The position numbers and the translations under genes were made by a program. A stretch of 7,505 nt of DNA from an uncultured Collinsella sp. (GTDB lineage Bacteria; Actinomycetota; Coriobacteriia; Coriobacteriales; Coriobacteriaceae), in contig CABUWA010000092.1 of the NCBI GenBank assembly GCA_902495085.1, positions 1 to 7,505 on the forward strand, in the 5' to 3' direction. Every line of letters begins with the position of its first letter. The first letter of the stretch is position 1. Below are positions 1-7,072 of the stretch, one piece after another. Under the pieces are notes generated by a model. The model was not told the DNA's origin, did no database searches, and saw only the letters and a program-made list of their open reading frames with translations.

Positions 1-50
1 CCGAGAGTACTGCGGGGTCAGCCCGTGGGAGGCCAGGGCGCCGCTGACCG
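1..50 (+). rRNA. rrf: 5S ribosomal RNA, 3' part (5' end outside window)
   Basis: The first 50 bases match the 3' half of bacterial 5S rRNA as I recall it. A CCGA-GAGTACTGC-GGGG block is followed by the complementary CCCGTGGGAG arm and then by CGCCGCTGACC, which would be the 3' strand of terminal helix I. E. coli 5S has the parallel series CCGATGGTAGTG-GGGGTCTCCCC-ATGCGAGAGTAGG. The 5' half lies left of the window, so helix I cannot be checked and the 3' end is known only to within a few bases (about 49-52). The intrinsic terminator just downstream fits the end of an rRNA operon. Confidence 0.85.
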
Positions 51-53
51 GTG

Positions 54-70
54 GACGGCACCGAGCCGTC
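54..70 (+). other. Small hairpin between 5S rRNA and the terminator
   Basis: GACGGC (54-59) and GCCGTC (65-70) form a perfect 6-bp stem with a 5-nt loop. No T-run follows, so it is not a terminator itself. Its position in the 5S trailer suggests a structure used in 3' processing or a barrier to exonucleases; that role is inference. Confidence 0.45.
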
Positions 71-83
71 ATCGAACTGAGAA

Positions 84-113
84 GGGGGAGGCCTCGCGGC
101 CTCCCCCTTTTTT
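84..113 (+). terminator. Intrinsic terminator of the rRNA operon
   Basis: A perfect 10-bp, very GC-rich stem (GGGGGAGGCC at 84-93, GGCCTCCCCC at 98-107) is closed by the tetraloop TCGC and followed by six T residues (108-113). AA at 82-83 can add two pairs with the first Ts. This is a textbook Rho-independent terminator. It separates the rRNA operon from the acpS operon. Confidence 0.95.
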
Positions 114-163
114 GCGTTTGCGGGATTGTGTCTCACATAGTAGCTGTGTTTTATAACCCTCGT

Positions 164-193
164 TTGTCGCATCTTCTGTGAACGGGCTACAAT
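164..193 (+). promoter_or_regulatory. Putative promoter of the acpS-tsaBD operon
   Basis: TTGTCG (164-169) and TACAAT (188-193) resemble sigma-70 type -35 and -10 boxes, with 4/6 and 5/6 matches and an 18-bp spacer. Transcription would begin near 200, giving a leader of about 20 nt before the acpS ribosome binding site. The site lies between the rRNA terminator and the first gene, where an operon promoter is needed. A second AT-rich hexamer, TATAAC at 152-157, has no well-spaced -35 box and is less likely. Confidence 0.5.
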
Positions 194-222
194 AACTTAG
201 TCTGTGCGATATGGAGGTGAAC

Positions 223-762
223 ATGGCTGAAGCTGGTATCGGCGTTGATATCGTCGAGATTTCCCGTATGAAATCAATTCTTGAAAAGACGCCGTCGTTT
301 GCTCGGCGTGTGTTTACCGAAGAAGAGCGTGCGTATTGTGATGCATCATCGCGTCCCGCTGCTCACTATGCCAGCCGCTTTGCTTCGCGCGAGGCGGTAC
401 TTAAAGCTCTCGGCACGGGTTTTAGTCAAGGCGTTGGTCGCAAGGATGTTTCGGTTACGCGTGATAAACTCGGCAAACCGAAGGCGCTGCTTTCGGGCCG
501 TGCTCTCGAGATCGCTCAAGAACTGGGTGTTGTTGAGGTCGCTCTTTCCATTACGCTTACGGGAGACTTGGCCGTTGCGAATGCCATCGCGATTACCGAA
601 GATGCTCGGCCTAAGCCAAAAGATGAAAAGGTGAGCACCAAGAAACGCGTTGCGCAGACATTTAAAGAGGCTCGCTCTGTTTTAGATGAGCTTGAGCAGC
701 TGCAGAATTCAGCATTGACGGAGCACCTGGGCGATGCTTCGCAAGATACGCTAGGAGCATAG
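223..762 (+). CDS. acpS: Holo-[acyl-carrier-protein] synthase (AcpS)
   Basis: This enzyme transfers 4'-phosphopantetheine from coenzyme A to a serine of apo-ACP in the cytoplasm, which activates ACP for fatty acid synthesis. The family's N-terminal GIGVDIVEI motif is present with metal ligand Asp9, followed by RVFTEEERAYC (30-39) and the core FASREAVLKALGTG (53-66) with Glu57 and Lys61. I start at the ATG at 223 because GGAGG (213-217) sits 5 nt upstream; an in-frame ATG at 211 would put that Shine-Dalgarno inside the gene. The protein is 179 residues, while the family is usually about 120-130. The AcpS fold seems complete by about residue 124, and the rest is a charged, probably helical tail with no recognised domain. 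The common SxSH motif near the end of the fold reads SITLT here. The stop codon directly abuts the nnr start. Confidence 0.93.
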   Translation: MAEAGIGVDIVEISRMKSILEKTPSFARRVFTEEERAYCDASSRPAAHYASRFASREAVLKALGTGFSQGVGRKDVSVTRDKLGKPKALLSGRALEIAQELGVVEVALSITLTGDLAVANAIAITEDARPKPKDEKVSTKKRVAQTFKEARSVLDELEQLQNSALTEHLGDASQDTLGA

Positions 763-2379
763 ATGAAACCGGTTTTGAGTACCGAAGAAGTCGTTCGTCT
801 CGAGGATATCATCGAACGCGAAGGGACTTCGAAGGCCGAGCTTATGGAGCTGGCGGGTGAGTTTGCCGCCAACGAGGTCTTGAAGCTCAATCCCGATCGT
901 GTTCTCTTTCTGGTCGGTTTTGGTAATAATGGCGGCGACGGTTGGGTTGCCGCCGATATCCTGAGCCATAAGGGTGTGGACGTGGATATCGTTTCTCCGG
1001 TTGAGCCGGATGAGATTCCTGCTGCTCTGGCACGCCATGTTGCTCGTCGTACTGCCGGCCGCGATGTGCACGTTTGCGTCGGCCCTTCGCGTGACGAACT
1101 CGAGGTTTTGATCGATAAGGCCGATGTTGTTGTCGATGCCATTTTTGGTACCGGTTTCCACGGGAATCTGCGTGCGCCGTTTTCCATCTGGATTCCTACG
1201 GTCAATGAATGCGCCGATTGTGTCGTATCCATTGATGTCCCCTCGGGCCTGAATGCCGAGACGGGCGTTGTTGATGACGACTGCATTCGTGCCGAGCATA
1301 CGGTGACGATGATTGCGCCCAAGATTGGTCTGTATAGCGCTGATGGCCCTGAGTATGCTGGCGATTTGATCTGCGGCAATCTTTACGACCGTCTTGACGA
1401 GGTCATCGATGATGTCGACCACGCCGCCGAGATTGTCGAGCCCGGTGACTTAGTTGATTACTTTGCTCCGCTACCTACGAATATCGATAAGTATTCCCGT
1501 GGCTCTGTGCTTATTGTCGCCGGATCTGCGCAATATCCTGGTGCTGCCATTATGGCGGCCAAGTCTGCAGCTCGCGCGGGTGCTGGTTACGTGGCAGTCG
1601 CGGCTCCTGACGCCTGCGCCAATCTTATTCGCATGGCACTTCCTTCGATTCCCGTCTTTGCTATTCCGTCTGATTCCCGCGGCTCCTTTGGCGCCGCTGC
1701 GCGCATGACGGTGTGCGAGATTGCAAAGAAGTACAGCTGCGTACTGTGCGGTCCCGGTATGACGACATCTGCCGGCGCTATGCAGGTGGTTTCGGGCTTG
1801 CTCGAGCTTGATGTGCCGCTTATCTTGGACGCCGATGCACTCAACTGCCTTGCTAAGATTGCCATTGACGGTATTGATAGTAATCCCGAGATGTATCGTC
1901 GCGAGCAGCCGTTGGTTATGACGCCGCACTATCGTGAGCTTTCGCGTCTGGTTGCCGGTGACGAGGTGAACGACCTTGGTACCGCGATTGCGGCCGCGCA
2001 GAAGGTTGTCTGGGCTGCAGGCTCCGACAATCTGGTGGTCATTGCCAAGGGGCCGACGACGGCTATCTGTGGCGTTGAGCGTGTGCTGCTGCCGCTCTCG
2101 GGTCCGGCTTCTCTGGCAACTGCCGGTTCGGGTGATGTTCTCGCGGGTATTTTGGCCGGCACGCTTGCCACCATGCGCGACGAGATGGATCGTTGGGAGT
2201 TGCTGTATTCGTACGCTGTCGCACTTCACAGCTACGCCGGTTTTGCCGCGGCGACGGAGTATGGTGAGAAGAGCGTCATCGCGACCGATCTTATCGACTT
2301 GATCGGTCCTGCCATGGAACTGGCGGCAAAGGATGCGCTCGAAGATCTGGGAATCATGGACGAAGGGTCGGATGACTAA
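763..2379 (+). CDS. nnr: Bifunctional NAD(P)HX epimerase / ADP- or ATP-dependent dehydratase (Nnr)
   Basis: Nnr repairs NADH and NADPH damaged by hydration. The epimerase half interconverts R- and S-NAD(P)HX, and the dehydratase half restores the S form using a nucleotide. The protein has 538 residues, normal for the fused form. The N-terminal YjeF_N domain (about 1-220) shows GNNGGDG (54-60), DAIFGTGFHG (125-134) and SIDVPSG (156-162). The C-terminal NnrD domain (about 240-525) shows KYSRGSVLIVAGS (243-255), CGPGMT (329-334), ILDADALN (354-361), TPHYREL (387-393) and AGSGDVLAGI (454-463), with Asp458 in the position of the catalytic base. Family members often read TPHPGE and GTGD at these places, so the motifs are slightly divergent but keep the key His and Asp. 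The ATG follows the acpS stop with no gap; its AGGAG (753-757) lies inside the end of acpS. A stand-alone carbohydrate kinase is excluded by the clear N-terminal domain. Confidence 0.94.
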   Translation: MKPVLSTEEVVRLEDIIEREGTSKAELMELAGEFAANEVLKLNPDRVLFLVGFGNNGGDGWVAADILSHKGVDVDIVSPVEPDEIPAALARHVARRTAGRDVHVCVGPSRDELEVLIDKADVVVDAIFGTGFHGNLRAPFSIWIPTVNECADCVVSIDVPSGLNAETGVVDDDCIRAEHTVTMIAPKIGLYSADGPEYAGDLICGNLYDRLDEVIDDVDHAAEIVEPGDLVDYFAPLPTNIDKYSRGSVLIVAGSAQYPGAAIMAAKSAARAGAGYVAVAAPDACANLIRMALPSIPVFAIPSDSRGSFGAAARMTVCEIAKKYSCVLCGPGMTTSAGAMQVVSGLLELDVPLILDADALNCLAKIAIDGIDSNPEMYRREQPLVMTPHYRELSRLVAGDEVNDLGTAIAAAQKVVWAAGSDNLVVIAKGPTTAICGVERVLLPLSGPASLATAGSGDVLAGILAGTLATMRDEMDRWELLYSYAVALHSYAGFAAATEYGEKSVIATDLIDLIGPAMELAAKDALEDLGIMDEGSDD

Positions 2380-2381
2380 TC

Positions 2382-3527
2382 ATGAATAAAGCCGATTTGA
2401 CGCGCTGGTCCTGGGTCGAGATCGACCGCGGGGCGCTCCGTCGCAACACGAGGGCCTATAAGAACTTGCTGAATCCACGTCAGCGCCTGTGCTGCGTGGT
2501 CAAGGCCGATGCTTATGGTCATGGAGCTGTTGAGTGCGCCAAGATCATGTACTCGGCCGGTGCCGACATGTTTGCCGTGGCGACGGTTAACGAGGGCGTT
2601 GAGCTCCGACAGGGCGGGATTACGAAACCCATCCTCATCCTGAGCGAGCCGCCTATCGAGGCCATTCCGACGTTGCTCGAGTTTGATATCATGCCCTCGG
2701 TCTATACGTCTGACTTTGCTCTTGCGTATGGCGAATGTGCCGTCGCGGCGGGCAAAGTGGGCAAGTATCATCTCGCCATCGAGACGGGCATGAATCGTAT
2801 CGGCGTTCACTACACGCAGGTTGTCGACTTTGTCCGCGGTATAAATTTTCATCGCGGTATTCAGTGCGACGGCGTATTTACGCACTTCGCCACGGCCGAT
2901 GAACCTTCGGGCTGGGACTACAAGCTGCAGTGCCAGCGCTTTACCGAGGCCGTTCAGGCCATTAAGGATGCGGGTTTTGAGTGCGGTATCGTGCACTGCG
3001 CCAACACGCCGTCCTCGATGCTCGACCCCTCGATGCATTTTGATATGATCCGCGCCGGCGTTGGCTTGTATGGCATGCAGCCGTGCGAGCTGAGTGGCCG
3101 CGTGATGCAGCTTGATCCCGTTATGAGCGTCCATGCGCGTGTGACGCGCGTGGCGCACCCTGCGATGGGTGAGGGCGTGGGCTACGGTTTTACCTACCGC
3201 GTACCGCGTACGCGCGTTCAGATCTGCACGCTGCCGATCGGTTATGCCGATGGCCTATCGCGTACGCTTTCCAATCGTATGGATGTGCTGTATCGCGGCG
3301 AGCGCGTGCATCAGGTTGGCAATATCTGCATGGACCAGTTTATGGTCGCCATTCAGTCCAACCCGGCACACGAGATTCCCGAGGCCGAGTATGGTGACGA
3401 GATGATCATTGTCGGCCGCGATGGCGATGCCGAGATCACTATGGACGAGATGGCCCGACTGCGCGGAACGATTAACTACGAGGTCGCCTGCGGCTTTGGC
3501 ATGCGTCTCGACAAGGTCTACGTGTAG
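2382..3527 (+). CDS. alr: Alanine racemase (PLP-dependent)
   Basis: Alr interconverts L- and D-alanine and supplies D-alanine for peptidoglycan in the cytoplasm. The 381-residue length is typical. The fold type III barrel has the PLP lysine in VVKADAYGHG (Lys41), TGMNRIGV (135-142), HCANTPSS (205-212), the RAGVGLYG phosphate-binding segment (224-231), the second catalytic residue Tyr268 in GVGYGFTY, and GNICMDQ (313-319) near the C-terminus. At the site that in Geobacillus Alr holds a carbamylated lysine (KxDTGMGR), this protein has Ala132, so that modification cannot occur here. The start lies 2 nt after the nnr stop with no close Shine-Dalgarno; the nearest AAGGG is about 15 nt upstream. 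Initiation therefore probably depends on ribosomes finishing nnr. Confidence 0.95.
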   Translation: MNKADLTRWSWVEIDRGALRRNTRAYKNLLNPRQRLCCVVKADAYGHGAVECAKIMYSAGADMFAVATVNEGVELRQGGITKPILILSEPPIEAIPTLLEFDIMPSVYTSDFALAYGECAVAAGKVGKYHLAIETGMNRIGVHYTQVVDFVRGINFHRGIQCDGVFTHFATADEPSGWDYKLQCQRFTEAVQAIKDAGFECGIVHCANTPSSMLDPSMHFDMIRAGVGLYGMQPCELSGRVMQLDPVMSVHARVTRVAHPAMGEGVGYGFTYRVPRTRVQICTLPIGYADGLSRTLSNRMDVLYRGERVHQVGNICMDQFMVAIQSNPAHEIPEAEYGDEMIIVGRDGDAEITMDEMARLRGTINYEVACGFGMRLDKVYV

Positions 3528-3535
3528 GAGCCGCT

Positions 3536-4156
3536 ATGGGCGTCATGCACATCCCCGGTCATAGTCATCAGGCGCCACGTGAGGTCGCACTCGAGGAGAT
3601 TGAGGCCGTTCTGGGCGATTGTCACCTCTGCCAGCTCTACCAGTCGCGTCACAATATCGTGTTTGGCGTGGGAAACCCCCGCGCTCGCGTCATGTTTATC
3701 GGTGAGGCGCCGGGTCGCAACGAGGATTTGCAGGGCGAGCCCTTTGTGGGGGCGGCAGGCGAGGATCTCAACGGCATTTTGTCGCTGGCGGGACTCAAAC
3801 GCGAAGACGTCTACATTGCCAACGTGCTTAAGTGCCGCCCGCCGGGAAACCGCAATCCGCGTCCCGAGGAAGTGCTGGCTTGCTCGCCGTTTTTGCGTGA
3901 GCAGATTCGAAGCATCTGGCCTGATATTATCGTGACGCTCGGCAACCCCGCGACGCACTTTGTGCTTAAGACCGAGATTGGCATTACTAAGCTGCGCGGC
4001 AGGTTCCACCAGATGGGGCATTTTGTAGTAATGCCCACGTTCCATCCGGCAGCAGCGCTACGCAATCCGGCGTGGCAGGAGCTGCTGGAGGAAGACTTTA
4101 AGATGCTGGGCGATTATCTGGAGCGACATCCCGCACCAGAGGACGCCTCGGAATAA
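3536..4156 (+). CDS. udg: Family 4 uracil-DNA glycosylase with [4Fe-4S] cluster
   Basis: The enzyme removes uracil from DNA as the first step of base excision repair of deaminated cytosine. The protein is 206 residues. Four cysteines are placed as in family 4 (UDGa) cluster ligands: Cys29 and Cys32 (CHLC), Cys100 in LKCRPPGNRNP, and Cys116 in LACSPF. The active-site motif GEAPGRNEDLQGEPFVG (56-72) and the C-terminal FHPAAALRNP (169-178, His170) are also family 4 traits. Family 5 enzymes carry a different first motif. Older annotations call such proteins phage SPO1 DNA polymerase-related. AGGAG (3526-3530) overlaps the alr stop and sits 5 nt before the ATG. The gene interrupts the otherwise common alr-tsaE pairing seen in Mycobacterium, but nothing in its composition suggests recent arrival. 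Confidence 0.92.
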   Translation: MGVMHIPGHSHQAPREVALEEIEAVLGDCHLCQLYQSRHNIVFGVGNPRARVMFIGEAPGRNEDLQGEPFVGAAGEDLNGILSLAGLKREDVYIANVLKCRPPGNRNPRPEEVLACSPFLREQIRSIWPDIIVTLGNPATHFVLKTEIGITKLRGRFHQMGHFVVMPTFHPAAALRNPAWQELLEEDFKMLGDYLERHPAPEDASE

Positions 4157-4168
4157 TAAGGAGCATAT

Positions 4169-4675
4169 ATGTCCCTGGAGCGCCTGGGGGTAGGTACTTA
4201 CAAAACGACTTGCGCTGCCGATACGGAGTACTTTGGCGAGCTAATTGCACCGTGCCTTGAGGACGGAGATGTGCTCATCCTGACCGGTGGCCTGGGAGTG
4301 GGCAAAACTCACTTTACCAAGGGCGTCTCGCGCGGGCTGGGCGATGGGCATATGGTTACGAGTCCTACGTTTGCGCTCATGGCTGTTCACGATCAAGGTC
4401 GTATTCCGCTGTTTCACTTTGATCTATACCGCCTGGAGCATGCCTACGAGCTCGAGGATACGGGCATTTTCGATGTGCTGGGCTATGAGGGTGCTTGCCT
4501 ACTGGAATGGGGCGAACAATTCCAGGACGAGCTGACGGATGAGTATCTTTCGGTGACGCTCAAGCGTGATGAGGGCGACAGCGATGTGCGAACGATAACG
4601 CTCGAGGCGCACGGTGACCGCGCAATGGAGCTTTCCCATTTGATTGATAAGGCTGTACAAGATGAGCTTGCATAA
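4169..4675 (+). CDS. tsaE: tRNA t6A37 biosynthesis ATPase TsaE
   Basis: TsaE is the small P-loop ATPase that binds the TsaB-TsaD dimer and is needed for repeated cycles of threonylcarbamoyl transfer to A37 of ANN-decoding tRNAs. The 168-residue protein shows the Walker A motif GGLGVGKT (40-47), SPTFAL (65-70), the HFDLYRL segment (83-89, Asp85) and LLEWGEQF (111-118, with the conserved Glu-Trp pair), all in family order. Residues after about 135 form the variable C-terminal tail. AAGGAG (4158-4163) lies 5 nt before the ATG, and the gap from the udg stop is 12 nt. The end overlaps the next gene, which encodes its TsaB and TsaD partners, so the subunits are probably made together. Confidence 0.95.
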   Translation: MSLERLGVGTYKTTCAADTEYFGELIAPCLEDGDVLILTGGLGVGKTHFTKGVSRGLGDGHMVTSPTFALMAVHDQGRIPLFHFDLYRLEHAYELEDTGIFDVLGYEGACLLEWGEQFQDELTDEYLSVTLKRDEGDSDVRTITLEAHGDRAMELSHLIDKAVQDELA

Positions 4676-7046
4676 CGACAACGCGCTGGTGGTGGCGCTC
4701 GATACCTCGACCGACATGCTTGCCTGCGCGGCAAGCTGGATTGATGGACAGACGGGCGAGACGAAGCTCGTGAGTGGCGACCACATGTGTCGCCGTCACG
4801 CCAACGTTGAGCTCGTGAATACCGTTGATGGCGTGCTGGCTCAAGCCGGTCTGGATCGCAGCGATGTTGGTTGCTATGTGGTCGGCCGCGGCCCGGGGTC
4901 CTTTACGGGTGTGCGCATCGGCATCTCCACTGCCAAGGGCCTCGCGCGTGGTGCCAATGTTCCGCTGCTGGGCGTGTCGACGCTCGACGCTTGCGCTTGG
5001 ACGGCGTGGAAGGCTGGCTTACGCGGCAAGCTTGGTATCTTGGCCGACGCTATGCGCGGTGAGGTATATCCGGCGCTGTATATGCTGGTCGATGAGGGCC
5101 CCGAGCGTCAATTTGAGCGCGAACACGTGGTCAAGGCCGCCGTGGCGCTCGATGAGTGGCGCCAAGCAGCGGACTGGGACCAGGTTCAGCTGACCGGTGA
5201 CGGTCTCGTGCGCTATGGCAAGCTGCTGGGTGAGGACGAGACCGCCCGCTGCGTGGAGCGCGACCTGTGGTGGCCTTCGGGCGAGGGCTTGCTGCTCGCG
5301 CACGCTGCGGGTGACGGCGATCCGGCCCGCGTCCTGCCGATTTACACGCGCCTTTCGGATGCCGAGGAAAACGAGCGCAAGCGTCTTGGTCTTGCCGAGA
5401 GTGCGCAGAGCGAAATTACGGGCGTTGCCGATGAGCTCGCCGGTCGTCATCTGCAGTTCCGTCCCATGGGCGCGGCGGATGCCGAGGGCGCGAGCGCGCT
5501 GGAGGCTGCCTGCTTTGAAGGTGCCGGACACGAGGCGTGGACGCCGGGCATGTTCCTGTTCGAACTGGGCGAGGGCGTCGCTGCGCCGCGTAGTTGGTGG
5601 GTAGCACACGACGATGGCAAGCTGCTGGGCCTTGCCGGCGGTATGGTCGTGGACGGTGATGTGCAGATTCTGGATGTCGCCGTCGACCCGGCACATCGCC
5701 GTGAGGGCATTGCCCGCAAGCTGCTGTCGCATGTGAGCTATGATGCCCAGATGCTCGGCTGCACCACGGCTTCGCTCGAGGTCGAGGACGGCAACGAGGG
5801 AGCGATCGCGCTCTATAACGCTCTGGGCTTTACCGAGGCAGGACGGCGCCGCGGCTACTATGGTGCCGGCAAGGACGCCATCGTCATGACGGCTCCGCTG
5901 CCCCTGGTGCTTCCGGTCGATAACGCCTCGCCCGAGCCGACGGCAGCCGAGCAACGCGTATGGCCGCTGCCCGCGCCCGAACGCACCGCCGAGGAGCGTG
6001 CCGAAATCGAGCGCCGTCGCCTGGTGCTTGCCATCGAGAGTTCCTGCGACGAGACGGCCGTGGCGATTATCGATGCGGACGGCAAGATGCTGGCCAATCA
6101 GGTGTCGACGCAGATTGATTTTCATGCCCGCTTTGGCGGCGTGGTGCCCGAGATCGCCTCGCGCAAACACGTTGAGGTGATTGTGAGTGTCGTGGATGCG
6201 GCGCTCGAGGATGTCGCAGCATCGCTTGGTCTTGAGGGTGGAGCCATTGCCCCCAGCGAGCTCGCCGCCGTGGGCGTGACACAGGGTCCGGGCCTGGTGG
6301 GCGCGCTCGTGGTTGGCGTCGCCTTCGCCAAGGGCTTTGCCTACGCTGCCGGCAAGCCGCTCGTATGCGTCAACCATCTGGAGGGTCATCTGTTTGCCAA
6401 CCTGCTGGCGCAACCCGACCTCAAGCCACCGTTCATCTTCACGCTTGTCTCGGGTGGGCACACCATGCTCGTGCACGTGAAGGCGTGGGGCGACTACGAG
6501 GTACTCGGTGAGACGCTCGACGACGCCGTGGGCGAGGCCTTCGACAAGGTAGCCAAGGCGTTGGGTCTGGGCTATCCCGGTGGCCCCATCATCTCCAAGC
6601 TGGCCGAGACGGGTAATCCCCGCGCGATCGATTTCCCCCGTGCGCTTAACAGCAGGGGAGACTATCGCTTCTCGCTTTCGGGCCTCAAGACAGCGGTGAC
6701 GCTCTATATCGAGCAGGAGACCAAGGCCGGGCGCACGATTCATCTGCCCGATCTGGCTGCCTCGTTTGAGGCCGCGGTCTTTGACGTGCAGTACAAGAAG
6801 GCTAAGAACGCTCTGCATGCCACCGGCTGCAAGGAATATTGCATCGGCGGCGGCGTCTCTGCCAACCCGCATCTGCGTGAGATGATGATCAAGAAGCTTG
6901 GGCGTCAGGGTATTCGCGTAACGGTGCCGCCCTTGTCTGCCTGTACCGATAACGCGGCCATGATCGCGGAGGTCGCCCGCCGTAAATTCGACCGAGGTGA
7001 AATCTCGCCGTTCGACGTCGACGCCGATCCAAACATGACGCTGTAG
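4662..7046 (+). CDS. tsaD: TsaB-RimI-TsaD triple-domain fusion protein
   Basis: One 794-residue frame joins three proteins that are usually separate. Residues 1 to about 232 are TsaB: VVALDTSTD, GRGPGSFTGVRIG (75-87) and the terminal PIYTR (226-230). Residues about 264-414 are a RimI-type GNAT acetyltransferase. DPAHRREGIARKLL (342-355) is the acetyl-CoA loop, and LEVEDGN...ALYNALGF aligns well with E. coli RimI, placing Glu373 and Tyr385 at its catalytic Glu103 and Tyr115. After a proline- and charge-rich linker (about 415-451), residues about 453-794 are TsaD: IESSCDET (458-465), metal ligands His572 and His576 in HLEGH, SGGHT (597-601), GGGVSAN (729-735) and Asp763 in CTDNAAM. TsaB and TsaD transfer threonylcarbamoyl to tRNA A37; RimI acetylates the N-terminus of ribosomal protein S18. 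I chose the ATG at 4662, which overlaps tsaE by 14 nt and has AAGG (4649-4652) 9 nt upstream. A TTG at 4644 would add six residues. No internal stop or frameshift is visible. Confidence 0.95.
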   Translation: MSLHNDNALVVALDTSTDMLACAASWIDGQTGETKLVSGDHMCRRHANVELVNTVDGVLAQAGLDRSDVGCYVVGRGPGSFTGVRIGISTAKGLARGANVPLLGVSTLDACAWTAWKAGLRGKLGILADAMRGEVYPALYMLVDEGPERQFEREHVVKAAVALDEWRQAADWDQVQLTGDGLVRYGKLLGEDETARCVERDLWWPSGEGLLLAHAAGDGDPARVLPIYTRLSDAEENERKRLGLAESAQSEITGVADELAGRHLQFRPMGAADAEGASALEAACFEGAGHEAWTPGMFLFELGEGVAAPRSWWVAHDDGKLLGLAGGMVVDGDVQILDVAVDPAHRREGIARKLLSHVSYDAQMLGCTTASLEVEDGNEGAIALYNALGFTEAGRRRGYYGAGKDAIVMTAPLPLVLPVDNASPEPTAAEQRVWPLPAPERTAEERAEIERRRLVLAIESSCDETAVAIIDADGKMLANQVSTQIDFHARFGGVVPEIASRKHVEVIVSVVDAALEDVAASLGLEGGAIAPSELAAVGVTQGPGLVGALVVGVAFAKGFAYAAGKPLVCVNHLEGHLFANLLAQPDLKPPFIFTLVSGGHTMLVHVKAWGDYEVLGETLDDAVGEAFDKVAKALGLGYPGGPIISKLAETGNPRAIDFPRALNSRGDYRFSLSGLKTAVTLYIEQETKAGRTIHLPDLAASFEAAVFDVQYKKAKNALHATGCKEYCIGGGVSANPHLREMMIKKLGRQGIRVTVPPLSACTDNAAMIAEVARRKFDRGEISPFDVDADPNMTL

Positions 7047-7072
7047 CTGATACGGCGCGGTCCCCGGACGGA

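Noticed and set aside
152..157. TATAAC as the acpS -10 box
   Set aside because: The nearest -35-like hexamer (TTGTGT at 126-131) is 20 bp away, too far for a good promoter; the 164-193 pair fits better.
211..222. Upstream in-frame ATG for acpS
   Set aside because: GGAGG at 213-217 lies just after this ATG and is ideally placed for the ATG at 223, and the extra residues MEVN are not part of the AcpS fold.
4644..4661. TTG start adding six residues to TsaB-RimI-TsaD
   Set aside because: The ATG at 4662 has AAGG 9 nt upstream and gives a normal TsaB N-terminus; TTG is a weaker initiator and has no better ribosome binding site.
5019..6872. Long open frame of 617 codons on the minus strand opposite tsaBD
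   Set aside because: It is a shadow of the GC-rich coding strand. The translation has no recognisable domain, while the + strand frame has complete TsaB, RimI and TsaD motifs.
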